NCBI GenBank assembly: GCA_002633005.1
Contig: NMRA01000109.1
Span: forward strand, 869,880-933,879
From: Phoronis australis
Taxonomy: Eukaryota > Phoronida > Phoronidae
DNA: 64,000 nt
Direction of reading: 5' to 3'
The translations under genes were made by a program, and so were the position numbers. Below are positions 48,401 to 54,900 of the stretch, piece after piece. The notes under the pieces were generated by a model, which was not told the origin of the DNA, did no database searches, and worked only from the letters and a program-made list of their open reading frames with translations. The first letter of the stretch is position 1; each line of letters starts with the position of its first letter.

Positions 48401-49285
48401 GCGAGTTCACGATTTTGGGAACTGAAATAGGGACTGCTCGAAGAAAAAGTTTCATAACGGGAGTATTTGTTCGAGTTGGAAGGAATTAATCACATCGACC
48501 TCCTAAGGTGTTCCTCTATGCGCAAAAGGTATTTATAACAACGTGACTTTGATGGTTTAGTCGGTGCGAGGCATAATTCGCCGAAAAGATTCCGGCGTAC
48601 AGAGCGCCTATAGCCTCTACATCGCCTCTGGTTCGGGCCAACAGAGGCGATGGTCATTGCCTAAAGCTGAGGAAGCCTGTGGATCACACAAGTATTTGTT
48701 CAAATTGCAAGGAATTAATAACACCAACTGCCTCCTAAACAAGGAGTCTTTACGTGGAAAATGTATTTATAGCAACGTGACTTTCACTGCTTAATCAGTC
48801 AGAGGCATAATTTGCGAAAAAGCTTACGGCAAATGAAGGGCCTTTGGGGATGGCCATCGTCTCTACTTCTAAGCCTGCCCGAGACGATGGCACCTTCCTC
48901 GAGACCTTCACTACTGTCACATATTAAGACAAATAATCATGAGCGTATAATATTGGATACATCAATTTAAAAACGCAAGTGCTTTATCCAATATTTACGA
49001 GCAATACATAGCAGTATGTCAAACCCAGACACACAGTTTGTTCGCATAGGTCGCCGCTCACATGGCGCTGAACGATAATCGAAAGACCGGATGAATATGG
49101 TCAGCATGGAGATCAGATCATGATTTCGCGCAATGTTTTCAAATTCAAAAACAATTCATTTCCAGGTTTTTCAAAGCAATAGGGACGTTAAAAGCTGTAC
49201 AAACCTCAGCCTGGGAACGGACGTCGTTATCTGAGCTCAGAAAACTGTTTAAAAGAGCTTCAAAGGCTTCGATTTGATCCGCCAT
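12431..49285 (-). CDS. IPO5: Importin-5 (RanBP5/karyopherin beta-3), whole coding region of at least 27 exons
   Basis: Importin-5 is a Ran-regulated nuclear import receptor of the importin-beta family. It binds cargo such as ribosomal proteins and histones in the cytoplasm and passes the nuclear pore. Translating the minus strand and joining exons at canonical sites gives a continuous frame of about 1,068 residues before the last exon; human IPO5 has 1,097. Family landmarks appear in order: an N-terminal [10 protein letters not shown] helix, [26 protein letters not shown], an acidic loop near residue 320, [84 protein letters not shown] and [12 protein letters not shown]. These are HEAT repeats throughout. 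All introns are GT-AG except those entering exons 19a and 19b, which look U12-type. Introns hold many transposons. The family assignment is secure; only the final exon is uncertain. Confidence 0.95.
12987..14960 (+). mobile_element. Interspersed repeat copy A with 450-bp higher-order array
   Basis: Starts ACAAGAGCAACGCAGAGCG with ATGCGCCCACA just inside, and ends TGTGGGCGCATAAAA, so the ends carry an 11-bp inverted repeat. The body is a tandem array. The motif CCACTAGGNGGC (one C-variant) occurs at 13531, 13692, 13837, 13981, 14142, 14288, 14434, 14595 and 14740, spaced 161, 145, 144, 161, 146, 146, 161 and 145. A GGACGGACGGACGG tract lies near the right end. No protein is encoded; non-autonomous. 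It lies in IPO5 intron 26. Confidence 0.85.
15589..15730 (-). CDS. IPO5: IPO5 exon 26
   Basis: Encodes [20 protein letters not shown] then [20 protein letters not shown] and NILKQIQ after a split Ser codon. It aligns with the C-terminal NHPIVLGP...IAEG...LANVVRQVQ segment. Donor CAG|GTGAGG, phase 0. About 28 residues of the usual C-terminus are still missing after this exon. Confidence 0.9.
16552..16780 (-). CDS. IPO5: IPO5 exon 25
   Basis: Encodes [20 protein letters not shown] then [40 protein letters not shown] and on to YLCDQVE. It matches EALP.LV.VIQ..DS...ENV..TENCISAVGKI and LPHWLSWLP..EDKEEA of the family. The donor is GAGAG|GTGGGT, phase 2; an earlier GTGGAG site would shorten it and break the alignment. 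Confidence 0.93.
17407..17551 (-). CDS. IPO5: IPO5 exon 24
   Basis: Encodes [20 protein letters not shown] then [20 protein letters not shown] and EGYHGVFA. It matches the family repeat with EVRQAAAYGLGVMAQYGG. It ends in phase 1 at GCTG|GTGCGT. Confidence 0.94.
18373..18447 (-). CDS. IPO5: IPO5 exon 23
   Basis: 25 codons, [25 protein letters not shown], phase 0 at both ends (CTGGCAG acceptor, AAG|GTACGT donor). [18 protein letters not shown] is near invariant in importin-5. Confidence 0.94.
19200..19322 (-). CDS. IPO5: IPO5 exon 22
   Basis: 41 codons, [20 protein letters not shown] then [21 protein letters not shown]. It matches [35 protein letters not shown] of the family. Donor TTA|GTAAGT, phase 0. 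The frame runs on into the intron as an accidental open stretch. Confidence 0.92.
19776..19880 (+). repeat. 35-bp minisatellite, three exact units
   Basis: CTGTCACATAAGTATTCAAT... repeats at 19776, 19811 and 19846 without change, inside IPO5 intron 21. Confidence 0.9.
20023..20078 (-). CDS. IPO5: IPO5 exon 21 (short, acidic)
   Basis: A 56-nt exon encoding [18 protein letters not shown] after a split Glu codon. It matches KRQDEDYDEQVEESLQDE of vertebrate importin-5, a charged linker between HEAT repeats. Donor GAA|GTAAGG, phase 0. Confidence 0.9.
20593..20704 (-). CDS. IPO5: IPO5 exon 20
   Basis: Encodes [20 protein letters not shown] then [17 protein letters not shown]. It aligns with [30 protein letters not shown] of the family. 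Acceptor TTGCAG, donor CAAG|GTGGGT, phase 0 in and phase 1 out. It can follow exon 19a or 19b in frame. Confidence 0.9.
21208..21380 (-). CDS. IPO5: IPO5 exon 19b (alternative homologous version of exon 19)
   Basis: 173 nt with no stop codon, encoding [20 protein letters not shown] then [20 protein letters not shown] and [17 protein letters not shown]. It aligns to exon 19a over 57 residues without a gap, with 29 identities. It enters and leaves in the same phases, with an ordinary donor CAG|GTAATT. Upstream is TTCTTAACATTGCCCAA, a U12-like branch site followed by an apparent AA end in place of AG or AC. Length, frame, phase and conservation argue for a working mutually exclusive exon; no transcript is available to prove it. 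Confidence 0.82.
22792..22964 (-). CDS. IPO5: IPO5 exon 19a (canonical version of an alternative exon pair)
   Basis: 173 nt, encoding [20 protein letters not shown] then [20 protein letters not shown] and [17 protein letters not shown] after a split codon. It is a HEAT repeat at about residues 717-774. It is the closer of the two versions to the vertebrate sequence (VRVAAAES.P.L, CAR..G, MHS). The intron before it ends GCCTTAACTCACGCTGCAC, that is, a U12 branch site TTAAC with its branch A 12 nt before an AC acceptor. The exon ends with an ordinary donor CAG|GTAGGC, phase 0. Confidence 0.92.
23097..23307 (+). repeat. 104-bp tandem duplication
   Basis: Two copies starting TTTATGTTTACCAGTGAGTT at 23097 and 23201, differing at a few bases. 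It lies inside the U12-type intron upstream of exon 19a. Confidence 0.85.
23504..23650 (+). repeat. Minisatellite of about 36 bp in the U12-type intron
   Basis: Four to five imperfect units of the form ACCACCCACGTCCATATATAGAGATTA. Also inside the intron before exon 19a. Confidence 0.75.
23918..24074 (-). CDS. IPO5: IPO5 exon 18, ends at a U12-type donor
   Basis: 52 codons, [20 protein letters not shown] then [11 protein letters not shown] and on to [12 protein letters not shown], plus one base (G). The last bases are AACGATG and the intron then begins ATATCCTTG, which fits the U12-type donor consensus ATATCCTTT at 8 of 9 positions. There is no GT donor that would keep the family alignment. 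Using this AT donor joins FYFND to ECRVAAAES (exon 19a) or DVRVAASEI (exon 19b) without insertion, matching vertebrate FYFHDGVRVAAAES. Confidence 0.93.
24741..26402 (+). mobile_element. P-like DNA element remnant
   Basis: Ends are TTTAAAGGAGATTGTCACCC and the inverse of TTTAAAGGAGAATGCCACCC, an 18-of-20 terminal inverted repeat. It carries a decayed THAP-domain frame near its left end. 1.66 kb is too short for a complete P-type transposase, so it is non-autonomous. In IPO5 intron 17. No clear target duplication seen. Confidence 0.6.
24970..25206 (+). pseudogene. THAP-domain pseudogene fragment
   Basis: The frame reads [20 protein letters not shown] then [16 protein letters not shown] and [24 protein letters not shown] and C..HF...DF are THAP zinc-finger signatures; the last Cys and His are present. 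A stop at 24967 and loss of the N-terminal cysteines show it is broken. THAP domains occur in P-type transposases and their domesticated relatives. Confidence 0.6.
26462..26523 (-). CDS. IPO5: IPO5 exon 17 (short)
   Basis: A 62-nt exon encoding [20 protein letters not shown] after a split Asn codon. It aligns with MSDDDGWEFVNLGDQ of vertebrate importin-5. Acceptor TTTCAG, donor CAG|GTAAGT, phase 0 out. Confidence 0.88.
27055..29505 (+). mobile_element. Interspersed repeat copy B (older, diverged)
   Basis: Same left end as copy A in degraded form (ACAAGAGCAACACAGATCG) and right end TGTGGGCACATAAAAC. Monomers are recognisable but many CCACTAGGNGGC cores are mutated; intact ones include 28426 and 28879. 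It lies in IPO5 intron 16 and carries an N at 27095. Confidence 0.75.
29654..29786 (-). CDS. IPO5: IPO5 exon 16
   Basis: Encodes [19 protein letters not shown] then [20 protein letters not shown] and VAVVD. It matches the family segment [40 protein letters not shown] in length. It leaves in phase 1 at GATA|GTAAGT. Confidence 0.95.
29950..30456. mobile_element. MITE-like element with inverted ends
   Basis: Left GGCTTGGAAT and right ATTCCAAGCC form inverted ends about 507 bp apart, with AACGCGGAAAC and GTTTCCGCGG further in also inverted. GC-rich interior with no intact frame. In IPO5 intron 15. Confidence 0.5.
30735..30936 (-). CDS. IPO5: IPO5 exon 15
   Basis: Encodes [18 protein letters not shown] then [18 protein letters not shown] and [17 protein letters not shown], ending EDDPQ. 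This is the best-conserved stretch of the protein. Acceptor CTTCAG, donor CAG|GTGAGT, phase 0 out. Confidence 0.96.
32705..32805 (-). CDS. IPO5: IPO5 exon 14
   Basis: Encodes [20 protein letters not shown] then [13 protein letters not shown]. It matches [22 protein letters not shown] in the family. Donor ACAA|GTAATA, phase 2. Confidence 0.93.
33579..33752 (-). CDS. IPO5: IPO5 exon 13
   Basis: 58 codons, [20 protein letters not shown] then [14 protein letters not shown] and on. It matches the family repeat [20 protein letters not shown]. Phase 0 at both ends, donor GAG|GTAATT. Confidence 0.94.
34057..34146 (-). CDS. IPO5: IPO5 exon 12
   Basis: 30 codons, [20 protein letters not shown] and on to KKFHEK, phase 0 at both ends (TTTCAG acceptor, AAG|GTAACA donor). 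It is almost identical to the vertebrate HEAT repeat [19 protein letters not shown]. Confidence 0.95.
34214..35600 (+). mobile_element. Interspersed repeat copy C, right end missing
   Basis: Left end AACAAGAGCTACACGGAGCG, then monomers with CCACCAGGGGGC, CCACCAGGTGGC and CCACTAGGAGGC cores. It stops within a monomer with no GTGGGCGCAT end, just before IPO5 exon 11. In intron 11. Confidence 0.75.
35675..35799 (-). CDS. IPO5: IPO5 exon 11
   Basis: Encodes [18 protein letters not shown] followed by [20 protein letters not shown]. It matches the family repeat WKYRHAGLMALSAIGEGCH. It ends in phase 0 at CAG|GTGTGT. Confidence 0.94.
36346..36452 (-). CDS. IPO5: IPO5 exon 10
   Basis: Encodes [19 protein letters not shown] then [31 protein letters not shown] is a hallmark of importin-5. 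Acceptor TTTCCAG, donor ATG|GTGAGT, phase 2 in and phase 1 out. The 2.3-kb upstream intron holds repeat copy D. Confidence 0.94.
36669..38218 (+). mobile_element. Interspersed repeat copy D, near-identical to copy A
   Basis: Nearly identical to copy A over its whole length but with one fewer 450-bp unit and a 34-bp duplication near 37070-37100. Motif positions 37236, 37397, 37542, 37686, 37847 and 37992 repeat the 161/145/144 spacing. Same ends (ATGCGCCCACA and TGTGGGCGCAT). In IPO5 intron 9. Confidence 0.85.
38711..38798 (-). CDS. IPO5: IPO5 exon 9, acidic loop
   Basis: Encodes [18 protein letters not shown] followed by [10 protein letters not shown]. This is the acidic loop that in importin-beta family members contacts Ran and cargo. 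The Trp is conserved in the family. It ends in phase 2 (ACAG|GTAATA). Confidence 0.9.
39180..39303 (-). CDS. IPO5: IPO5 exon 8
   Basis: Begins [18 protein letters not shown] and continues [14 protein letters not shown], which is nearly invariant in importin-5. Acceptor TTTGCAG, donor CTAG|GTATGT, leaving phase 1. Confidence 0.94.
39595..39905 (+). repeat. Fragment of a related dispersed repeat
   Basis: Two monomers sharing CCAAATTTCACCATGATCCG and GAGATA..CGGACAA phrases with the A-E family but lacking the CCACTAGG core. In IPO5 intron 7. Confidence 0.45.
41173..41298 (-). CDS. IPO5: IPO5 exon 7
   Basis: 42 codons, [20 protein letters not shown] and on to IISLCIE, phase 0. It matches the DSVLKSLVEIADTVPKYLR HEAT repeat. 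The donor is GAG|GTAGCA. Confidence 0.92.
41742..41846 (-). CDS. IPO5: IPO5 exon 6
   Basis: A 105-nt, 35-codon exon encoding [16 protein letters not shown] and on to DLLPGIIQ, phase 0 at both ends, with acceptor TTTCCAG and donor GTAAGT. It matches the LS.RAT.AFI.....F.DLLPGFLQ repeat of importin-5. Confidence 0.92.
41944..42800 (+). mobile_element. Interspersed repeat copy E, short and diverged
   Basis: Left end ACAAGAGCAACGCGAAGTG and diverged monomers (CCACTAGGGGTGGC, CCACTAGGTGGTG). The right end is decayed near 42800. In IPO5 intron 5. Confidence 0.65.
43412..43508 (-). CDS. IPO5: IPO5 exon 5
   Basis: Encodes [19 protein letters not shown] and on to NSK. The FGNQQ..HL..I motif is diagnostic. 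The donor AAG|GTGAGA is followed by an intron that stays open in the same frame for about 50 codons and looks HEAT-like at first; see the findings. Confidence 0.92.
44156..44258 (-). CDS. IPO5: IPO5 exon 4
   Basis: Encodes [18 protein letters not shown] and on to LSLF. It enters in phase 1 and leaves in phase 2 at TTTGG|GTAAGT. It aligns with the NQWPEGLKFLF region of vertebrate importin-5. Confidence 0.9.
44858..45050 (-). CDS. IPO5: IPO5 exon 3
   Basis: Residues 55-118, starting [20 protein letters not shown] and ending AELARNLL. The acceptor is TTTATAG and the donor GTTTGT, leaving phase 1. The AAVLLRR...SSFDE motif is diagnostic for importin-5. Confidence 0.93.
45696..45776 (-). CDS. IPO5: IPO5 exon 2
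   Basis: Residues 28-54, [19 protein letters not shown] and on. It is 81 nt, with acceptor TTTACAG and donor GTATGC, phase 0 at both ends. It aligns with the second helix of the first HEAT repeat of importin-5. Intron 1 upstream is 3.4 kb and holds a fold-back transposon and a minisatellite. Confidence 0.88.
46870..47210 (+). repeat. Imperfect tandem repeat of about 170 bp in IPO5 intron 1
   Basis: Phrases such as CCTGGGCGTCCA, CCCTGGCAAGGAC and GGACACCCACATTGTAA recur in order. Two to three diverged units. Confidence 0.6.
47769..48661. mobile_element. Fold-back (long-TIR) element 1, TA target site
   Basis: 893 bp bounded by GGCAATGACCATCGCCTCTG and its reverse complement, with TA on both outer sides. 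The terminal inverted repeats are about 260 bp with a unique centre of about 370 bp. Each tip contains a smaller hairpin (CATCGCCTCTG...CAGAGGCGATG). TA duplication suggests mobilisation by a Tc1/mariner-type transposase. No coding capacity. In IPO5 intron 1. Confidence 0.8.
48685..48900. mobile_element. Diverged arm of the fold-back family
   Basis: Directly beside element 1. It follows the right-arm sequence (AAGTATTTGTTCAAATT..., then GAGGCATAATTTGCGAAAA) with many differences, and ends with a hairpin CCATCGTCTC...GAGACGATGG. Confidence 0.5.
49205..49285 (-). CDS. IPO5: IPO5 exon 1 with start codon
   Basis: Encodes residues 1-27, beginning [18 protein letters not shown]. The ATG has A at -3 and G at +4, a strong initiation context. 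An in-frame upstream extension to 49384 exists but the alignment to the family starts at this ATG. The donor is GCTGAG|GTTTGT, phase 0. The sequence matches the conserved N-terminal helix (LL..LLS.DN.VR.QAE) of importin-5. Confidence 0.9.
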
Positions 49286-51407
49286 CTTTTCTGTCGACCT
49301 GTCTCGGCCAATGCCCTCTGACCTTTCCCGCGCTGACCGACACTTCCGGTACCAAAAGGTGACGCTTCCTTGTAAAACCAACATTAATTTACTGATTGTA
49401 CTTCATTCGGACCAATTTTAACCCAACCAGTTATATTAGTTGCTCCCAAACAAGTAATATAAGCTATTTTCACCTGATTCTATTGCGATTTTTATGCAAG
49501 CATTCTCGTAAAATACGTTTTTATTAAAAGCGAATTGTCTCCCCTGAATTTGAGCACCAGCCGAAAATTTTGCTCTCCATCTTGGAAAGATTTATAAAAT
49601 ATCATTCCAAAATCTGTTTGGATTGTTTGTCATCGGGGTTATCGTATGTTATCTTAGTCTAGTTAAAACACAAAGAGACAGCTTATAGCTGTATTTGTTC
49701 ACGTAAGTATCCGAGTGAAGTGTATTTTTTTAAAAGTTCGAACCTAAGTTTTCCGATAGATCTTTTGGGGAATCGACTCTAGATTTTTTAATTTGTTTAA
49801 ATTGAGAGAGACAGACTTATGTTTTATGGTCATTATTCGCTTATTCATGATTTAAATTAAACGCAACGCTGGCGTTTTGAATATCAATTTGTTCCACAAA
49901 TACATGTCGTATTGGGAGAACATTGTTTTACTTTGACAAAAGGTGTCGCTTTTAAAATGCCTCAGCTTGCATGTTTTTGTTTTGAACCTTCCTTGGTAGA
50001 GTTCAGTAACGCTAGGACCTCGCAAAAAAGTAAGATTTCGCAAGATTACGTGAGATATTGCTGTGTATATTAAATGAGAACACGTGAGCTTGGCTAGACT
50101 TTAGAGGCGTTACGGAACTCTACCCTGCTTGTCTTATGAATCTCATGAAGTTTTGTTCAGGCAAAGCCAGCCAGCCAGCTTAGCCTGGATGCTAGGCAAT
50201 GACCATCGCCTCTGTTGGCCCGAAGCAGAGGCGATGCAGAGGCTATAGGCGCTCTGTACGCCGGAAGCTTTTCGGCGAATTATGCCTCGCACCGACTAAA
50301 TCATCAAAGTCATGTTGTTATAAATAGCTTTTGCGCATAGAGGAACACCTTAGGAGGTTGTCGATGTGTTTAAGTCCTTCCAACTCGAACAAATCTTTTT
50401 CTTCGATCAGTCCCTATTTCAGTTCCCAAAATTGTGAAATCAAAATTTTCATTTTTTTTAACCAGGCCGAAGGTCAGAAGTTGCGTTCCTACCGGCGAAC
50501 GTTGAAAGCTGAAGTTCCCGCCCTTTGCGTACATGCTGTCGGGAACCAGCCGTGCATTTGCCGTGTTGTTAAACATTAAAATGTCAAATATGTGCACAAA
50601 GACTATTAAGTGTCATATCAACAGCATTTATTTTTATCAAATACAAACAATAATTCATTGAAATACAAACAGTTTCAAGTAACGCCAATATAAAGACAAG
50701 TATAAGTGGTGGCATTTTGGAAACGAACATTTGACTGACAAGACCGCAATGGCTCACCTTTGGCCTATTTGAAAATTACTGAGGTTATAAAGTCACATCA
50801 CCTAGCAAGCGCGGTAAAAATTGGAGCGTGCGCAGTACAAAAATTTTGATTTCACGATTTTGGGAACTGAAATAGGGACTGATCGAAGAAAAAGTTTCAT
50901 AACTGGAGTATTTGTTCGAGTTGGAAGGACTTAAACACATCGACAACCTCCTAAGGTGTTCCTCTATGCGCAAAAGGTATTTATAACAACGTGACTTTGA
51001 TGGTTTAGTCGGTGCGAGGCACAATTCGCCGAAAAGCTTCCGGAGTACAGAGCGCCTATAGCCTCTGCATCGCCTCTGCTTCGGGCCAACAGAGGCGATG
51101 GTCATTGCCTACCTGCATGCATGAGAGCCATGAGAAGTCTAGGTAGCAATGTGTGTTGAGTCTTTCCCTCTAAACTGGTTGGTATTCACCTAATGGAGAA
51201 ATACTAGCAGATCAGAACTCTTTTTCTACGGACATTTGGACCCTCTCAGTCATGTCTTAATTCTCTGTATCATTTATATAATTGGCCATAATGTCCCTTT
51301 CCAAATAGGCAATAGATTTCAGCAACTGTACCTTTTAGCATGGCATGTTCAAATATCTCAATGGGCCTTTTTATTCTGTATCAGCATTATTTTTGTTTTA
51401 TCCAAAG
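49286..51407. promoter_or_regulatory. Head-to-head intergenic region with presumed promoters
   Basis: IPO5 starts at 49285 going left and the zinc-finger gene coding region starts at 51418 going right, so both promoters should lie here or in an unseen 5' exon. No TATA box or initiator could be assigned. A 915-bp fold-back transposon (50195-51109) occupies much of the gap. The last bases before 51408 (TTTTGTTTTATCCAAAG) look like a splice acceptor, which suggests a 5' non-coding exon farther left. Confidence 0.4.
50195..51109. mobile_element. Fold-back element 2, same family
   Basis: 915 bp with the same ends, TA flanks at 50193-50194 and 51110-51111, the same central sequence and the same orientation as element 1. 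It lies between the IPO5 start and the zinc-finger gene start. High similarity to element 1 suggests recent activity. Confidence 0.82.
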
Positions 51408-51417
51408 GACAGAAAGA

Positions 51418-51911
51418 ATGGCTTCGCTACCCCAGGTTGCCACCAGTGAACCAACTCCCTCTGTTGAACCACTTGCTGACCAACCGTCTCTTGCACTGGA
51501 AATGACAGCCTTAGGAAGCCAAGCTTACACAGCCGACAGTCACATGCCTGGGGATTTACAGACCGACAATTCTGATATGGGCTCTAGTATCGCCACAGCT
51601 AATTTTCCAATGTCCCAAGTTGACGCAGATAGCGCCGTTACTCTTGGTGATTTGCAGTCTGATAACACTGACATATCCTCCCTCTCTGCCATGGATGCGC
51701 CTGATGTTCTTGCATGTGATAACCAAGCTAATGCTCAAGGTACTTCTATCCCTGCTGACCAGGATTCTTCAGCTGTTATAGCTCCACCCAGTATTCCCAC
51801 TTCGCCTATTACAATGACTGGCAAGGCCTATGCTAAACTACAGCGAATCATGGATGAGAAGAACTTAGACTTGGACAAAGCCATGGAGTACTTTTTCAGT
51901 CTTCACCAGAA
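51418..51911 (+). CDS. Zinc-finger gene coding exon 1
   Basis: Starts MASLPQVATSEPTPSVEPLA with a strong ATG context (A at -3, G at +4). It encodes 164 residues rich in Ser, Asp, Ala and Pro, with two similar phrases (GDLQTDNSDMGSS and GDLQSDNTDISSL), an internal duplication about 38 residues apart. It ends HQ plus two bases at GAA|GTAAGA. Read-through gives a Lys and a stop at 51913. Confidence 0.88.
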
Positions 51912-54900
51912 GTAAGACTTATTTGTTAGTAATATACACGCAGCACTTCACCATTCAATAGAAGTAAGACTTGTTAGTAATACACATGTAGTACTTCAGT
52001 CTTTATCAGAAGCAAGACTTGTTAGCAATATAAAGACAGTCATGTGTGTATACACATGCACTCACAGAATGTTTTCTATTGAGTATGTTGTGCTGATGTG
52101 CTTTGACTGGTAGTGAACTGTTTGGCCACATTACTTACTATGCAGTACTACTGGGGCAGTGAGCTCATGTCGGGCATCAAATAATGTCTTTGATTTAATG
52201 AAGAAATAAAATTCTTATAAAGCGCAACCTGAGTTGTGATCATCTCTTTGTGATGGGATGAACACAATTCTATGTAAATGAACAAATATTGCATTTAGTA
52301 GTTTTGTGATAAAAAATATGTGCTGTTAATACCATGTTACATTTTTATGTCTTCTCACCAAATTCTTGTTCATTCTCAATAGCTTTTGATTTGTATACAT
52401 ACATATGTATGTACATGTATACATACTGCTTCAGAGTTTCTATGGTGACAAAACCCAAAGGCCAGCGAGGTCGTCCTAGGAAAGGTTCCAGGCCCAGTGA
52501 CCCTACTGTGAAAGCAAAAGTCACTGGTCCCAGAATTAGCAATGCAGATGGTGAGTAAAATTTTAATGCTGGGATTTTCAGCTTATACTGTGGTTTGGTC
52601 TTGTAATTTGTGTGTTGAGAAACTTCATAAAGGGTTTGAGAAAACTATGTTTAATTGAAAATAACCAAGATATTCAGGCTTCGAAATTAGTGTCTAGCAA
52701 TATGGTAACATTGTTGCTTTCTGGCTCACAAAAATCCGTAGCCATTAGAATTATCAGTTATCAGGACCTGTAAGTGTAATGTTCAGATCTCTCTTGTTAA
52801 TATGTTTGTAATGAAGATTCATTATTTTTCTTTTTTTACTTAGTATAGCAATGCATGCTTATGCCGAACATTTTCAAAGCTACGGGTAGGCACATATGTG
52901 ATCGTGGTCATTAACCTGAATGTTTGCAGTACTAAGAAACTGAAAGACTGCAATAGTAAGAAATGTTATGTGATGTGGCAAACTCCAACATGGTGGTACT
53001 GTATGGATATCATCACCACCTACCTTATTTGGTCATCTGATATATTTTGTTGCTAATTGCCCCACTTCAGTTGAAACAATATTCTTTACAATCTAGTCTA
53101 AAAAATCTATGACTTGATCAACTGACAACTGGGGGAGTGAAAAATTGGACGGGGAAGGGTGAACGAAAATAAAATAAAAGGCTAATCACAATTTCGTGTG
53201 TACCCATTTAGTTACAATAGCTGGCTATGGGCATGAAACATCGTGGGTCCTAGAGACCACGATCCGGGGAAACATATCGGAACAGGAGAATATCGCCGGT
53301 TTCTTGGGAGGATCGGTCCAGGGAATGTCGTAAAGCACTGGGTCTTAACCGCTGGGACTCGAAGATCCTTGTCAAATAATTGAACCAAACTGGTTCACTC
53401 TTTTATGTAGGGCTGTCGCTGTTCTCTTTTCATGTGCGGCTTTGGAGTGGTGCACACTTGAATCGGTATTACAGTACCAGGTACATGTGATTGACAGATG
53501 ACTCATGTATATGCATGACCTGAGCCGCAGTCCAATGATGTTGTTATATTGTAATTGGATAATCAGTAGATCAATATGTTTTTCAACCACAAAGTTTGCA
53601 AAGTTGATCGTTTAAGAATTAGCATTAACATCGCTGTATACTTAGCTTACGAAACACGTCAAAGATCAATTCTGCATGTTCTTGCGACATGTTTACTAAT
53701 CATCAAGGGGGCTGTTATGTGTTCTTTTGAACTTGATTTGGCAACAACCAAATAGCGGTCACCGGATTAAGTCAAATCGCTTTATGTTTGCCAGATATCT
53801 GTCGAGAAGTGTAAAAAATTGCATATGTTGGAACTTCCTGGTTGCATGTTGGAACTTATGTAAGCTGGCCAAAATTTCAGTTCGCATTTCCAAACTTCAG
53901 GTCGCAAATGCGACCTGCAGCTCATTATGTCAAGTGCTGTAATTGCTGTGGATTTTACTTTCAAAAACACAATAGTCACATATTACGTGAAATTGTATCT
54001 TTATTTTTAATTTCTACCCACAGCATATTTTTAAGGCAATCCATTTGTATGTGTCATATAGGGGGATTATTTAGGTCAACTTCAACTGATAATGATGTGG
54101 CAAATCTTTTTTTAACCTTTCAGACTTTTGATTTATGACGGTTTTAACAGGCTTGAACATTAAAAGTGTTTGGGTTGAGTTGCATGAAAATTTCCATAAT
54201 TATATTATGGCCTGTGACTGAGGGAAGCATGTTTCAAATTTTTGATTTTTCTTCAACTGTATAGAACAAAGAATTGAGATATTGATTTAGAAGTCACTTC
54301 GATGACTGATGTCTTTTGTGTTTGGGATAAAATGTCCTGCATATTGGCAGTAAGAATATATATTGTTGCCTGTAATTTAGGTTTTTTAAGAAGTTCATGT
54401 TCCATGCAAAAATTACGTTTTTCACAGAAGATTGTGATCTTGGGATTGTAAACAATTTTACAATCTTTAAAGCATAAATCTTTACGTATTGAGGATTCAA
54501 AAATATGACTTTGCATAGAGCTGCCTATTGAAAATGGACAGTTAAACATATGTTTGGCTAACTGTGAAAGGAATTCACGAAGGTTGACAATGTTTTAAAT
54601 TCAATTGTAGGTGGCACTGAGTTTACAACAAAAAGGATAGAAGAGGATGAAAAGCAGACTACAGAATTAGGCTCTGATATGTCGAGTGGTCGTCGCAAGA
54701 GTCGACGGACAATACGCAAACCTCACACGGACCAGTATGCGTACTTTGACAACTTGAAAAAGGAGGACATTGATAGTGATTTGGATGTGGAAGCATTGGA
54801 TGCTGAGGGAAATGAGGACGGCGAAGATGTGAGTGAGCAGGACGATCCCACGGTCAATGTACATGACATTAGTGAGCCAAAGCGTACTCGGGCAAAACGC

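Larger units (their letters stand above)
45777..49204 (-). other. IPO5 intron 1
   Basis: 3.4 kb, holding the imperfect tandem repeat at 46870-47210, fold-back element 1 and a diverged arm. Frames seen here belong to those repeats. No extra exon with matching phase was found. Confidence 0.6.

Noticed and set aside
53215-53345. GC-richer block considered as a tRNA-derived SINE head
   Set aside because: No A-box and B-box pair at proper spacing could be identified.
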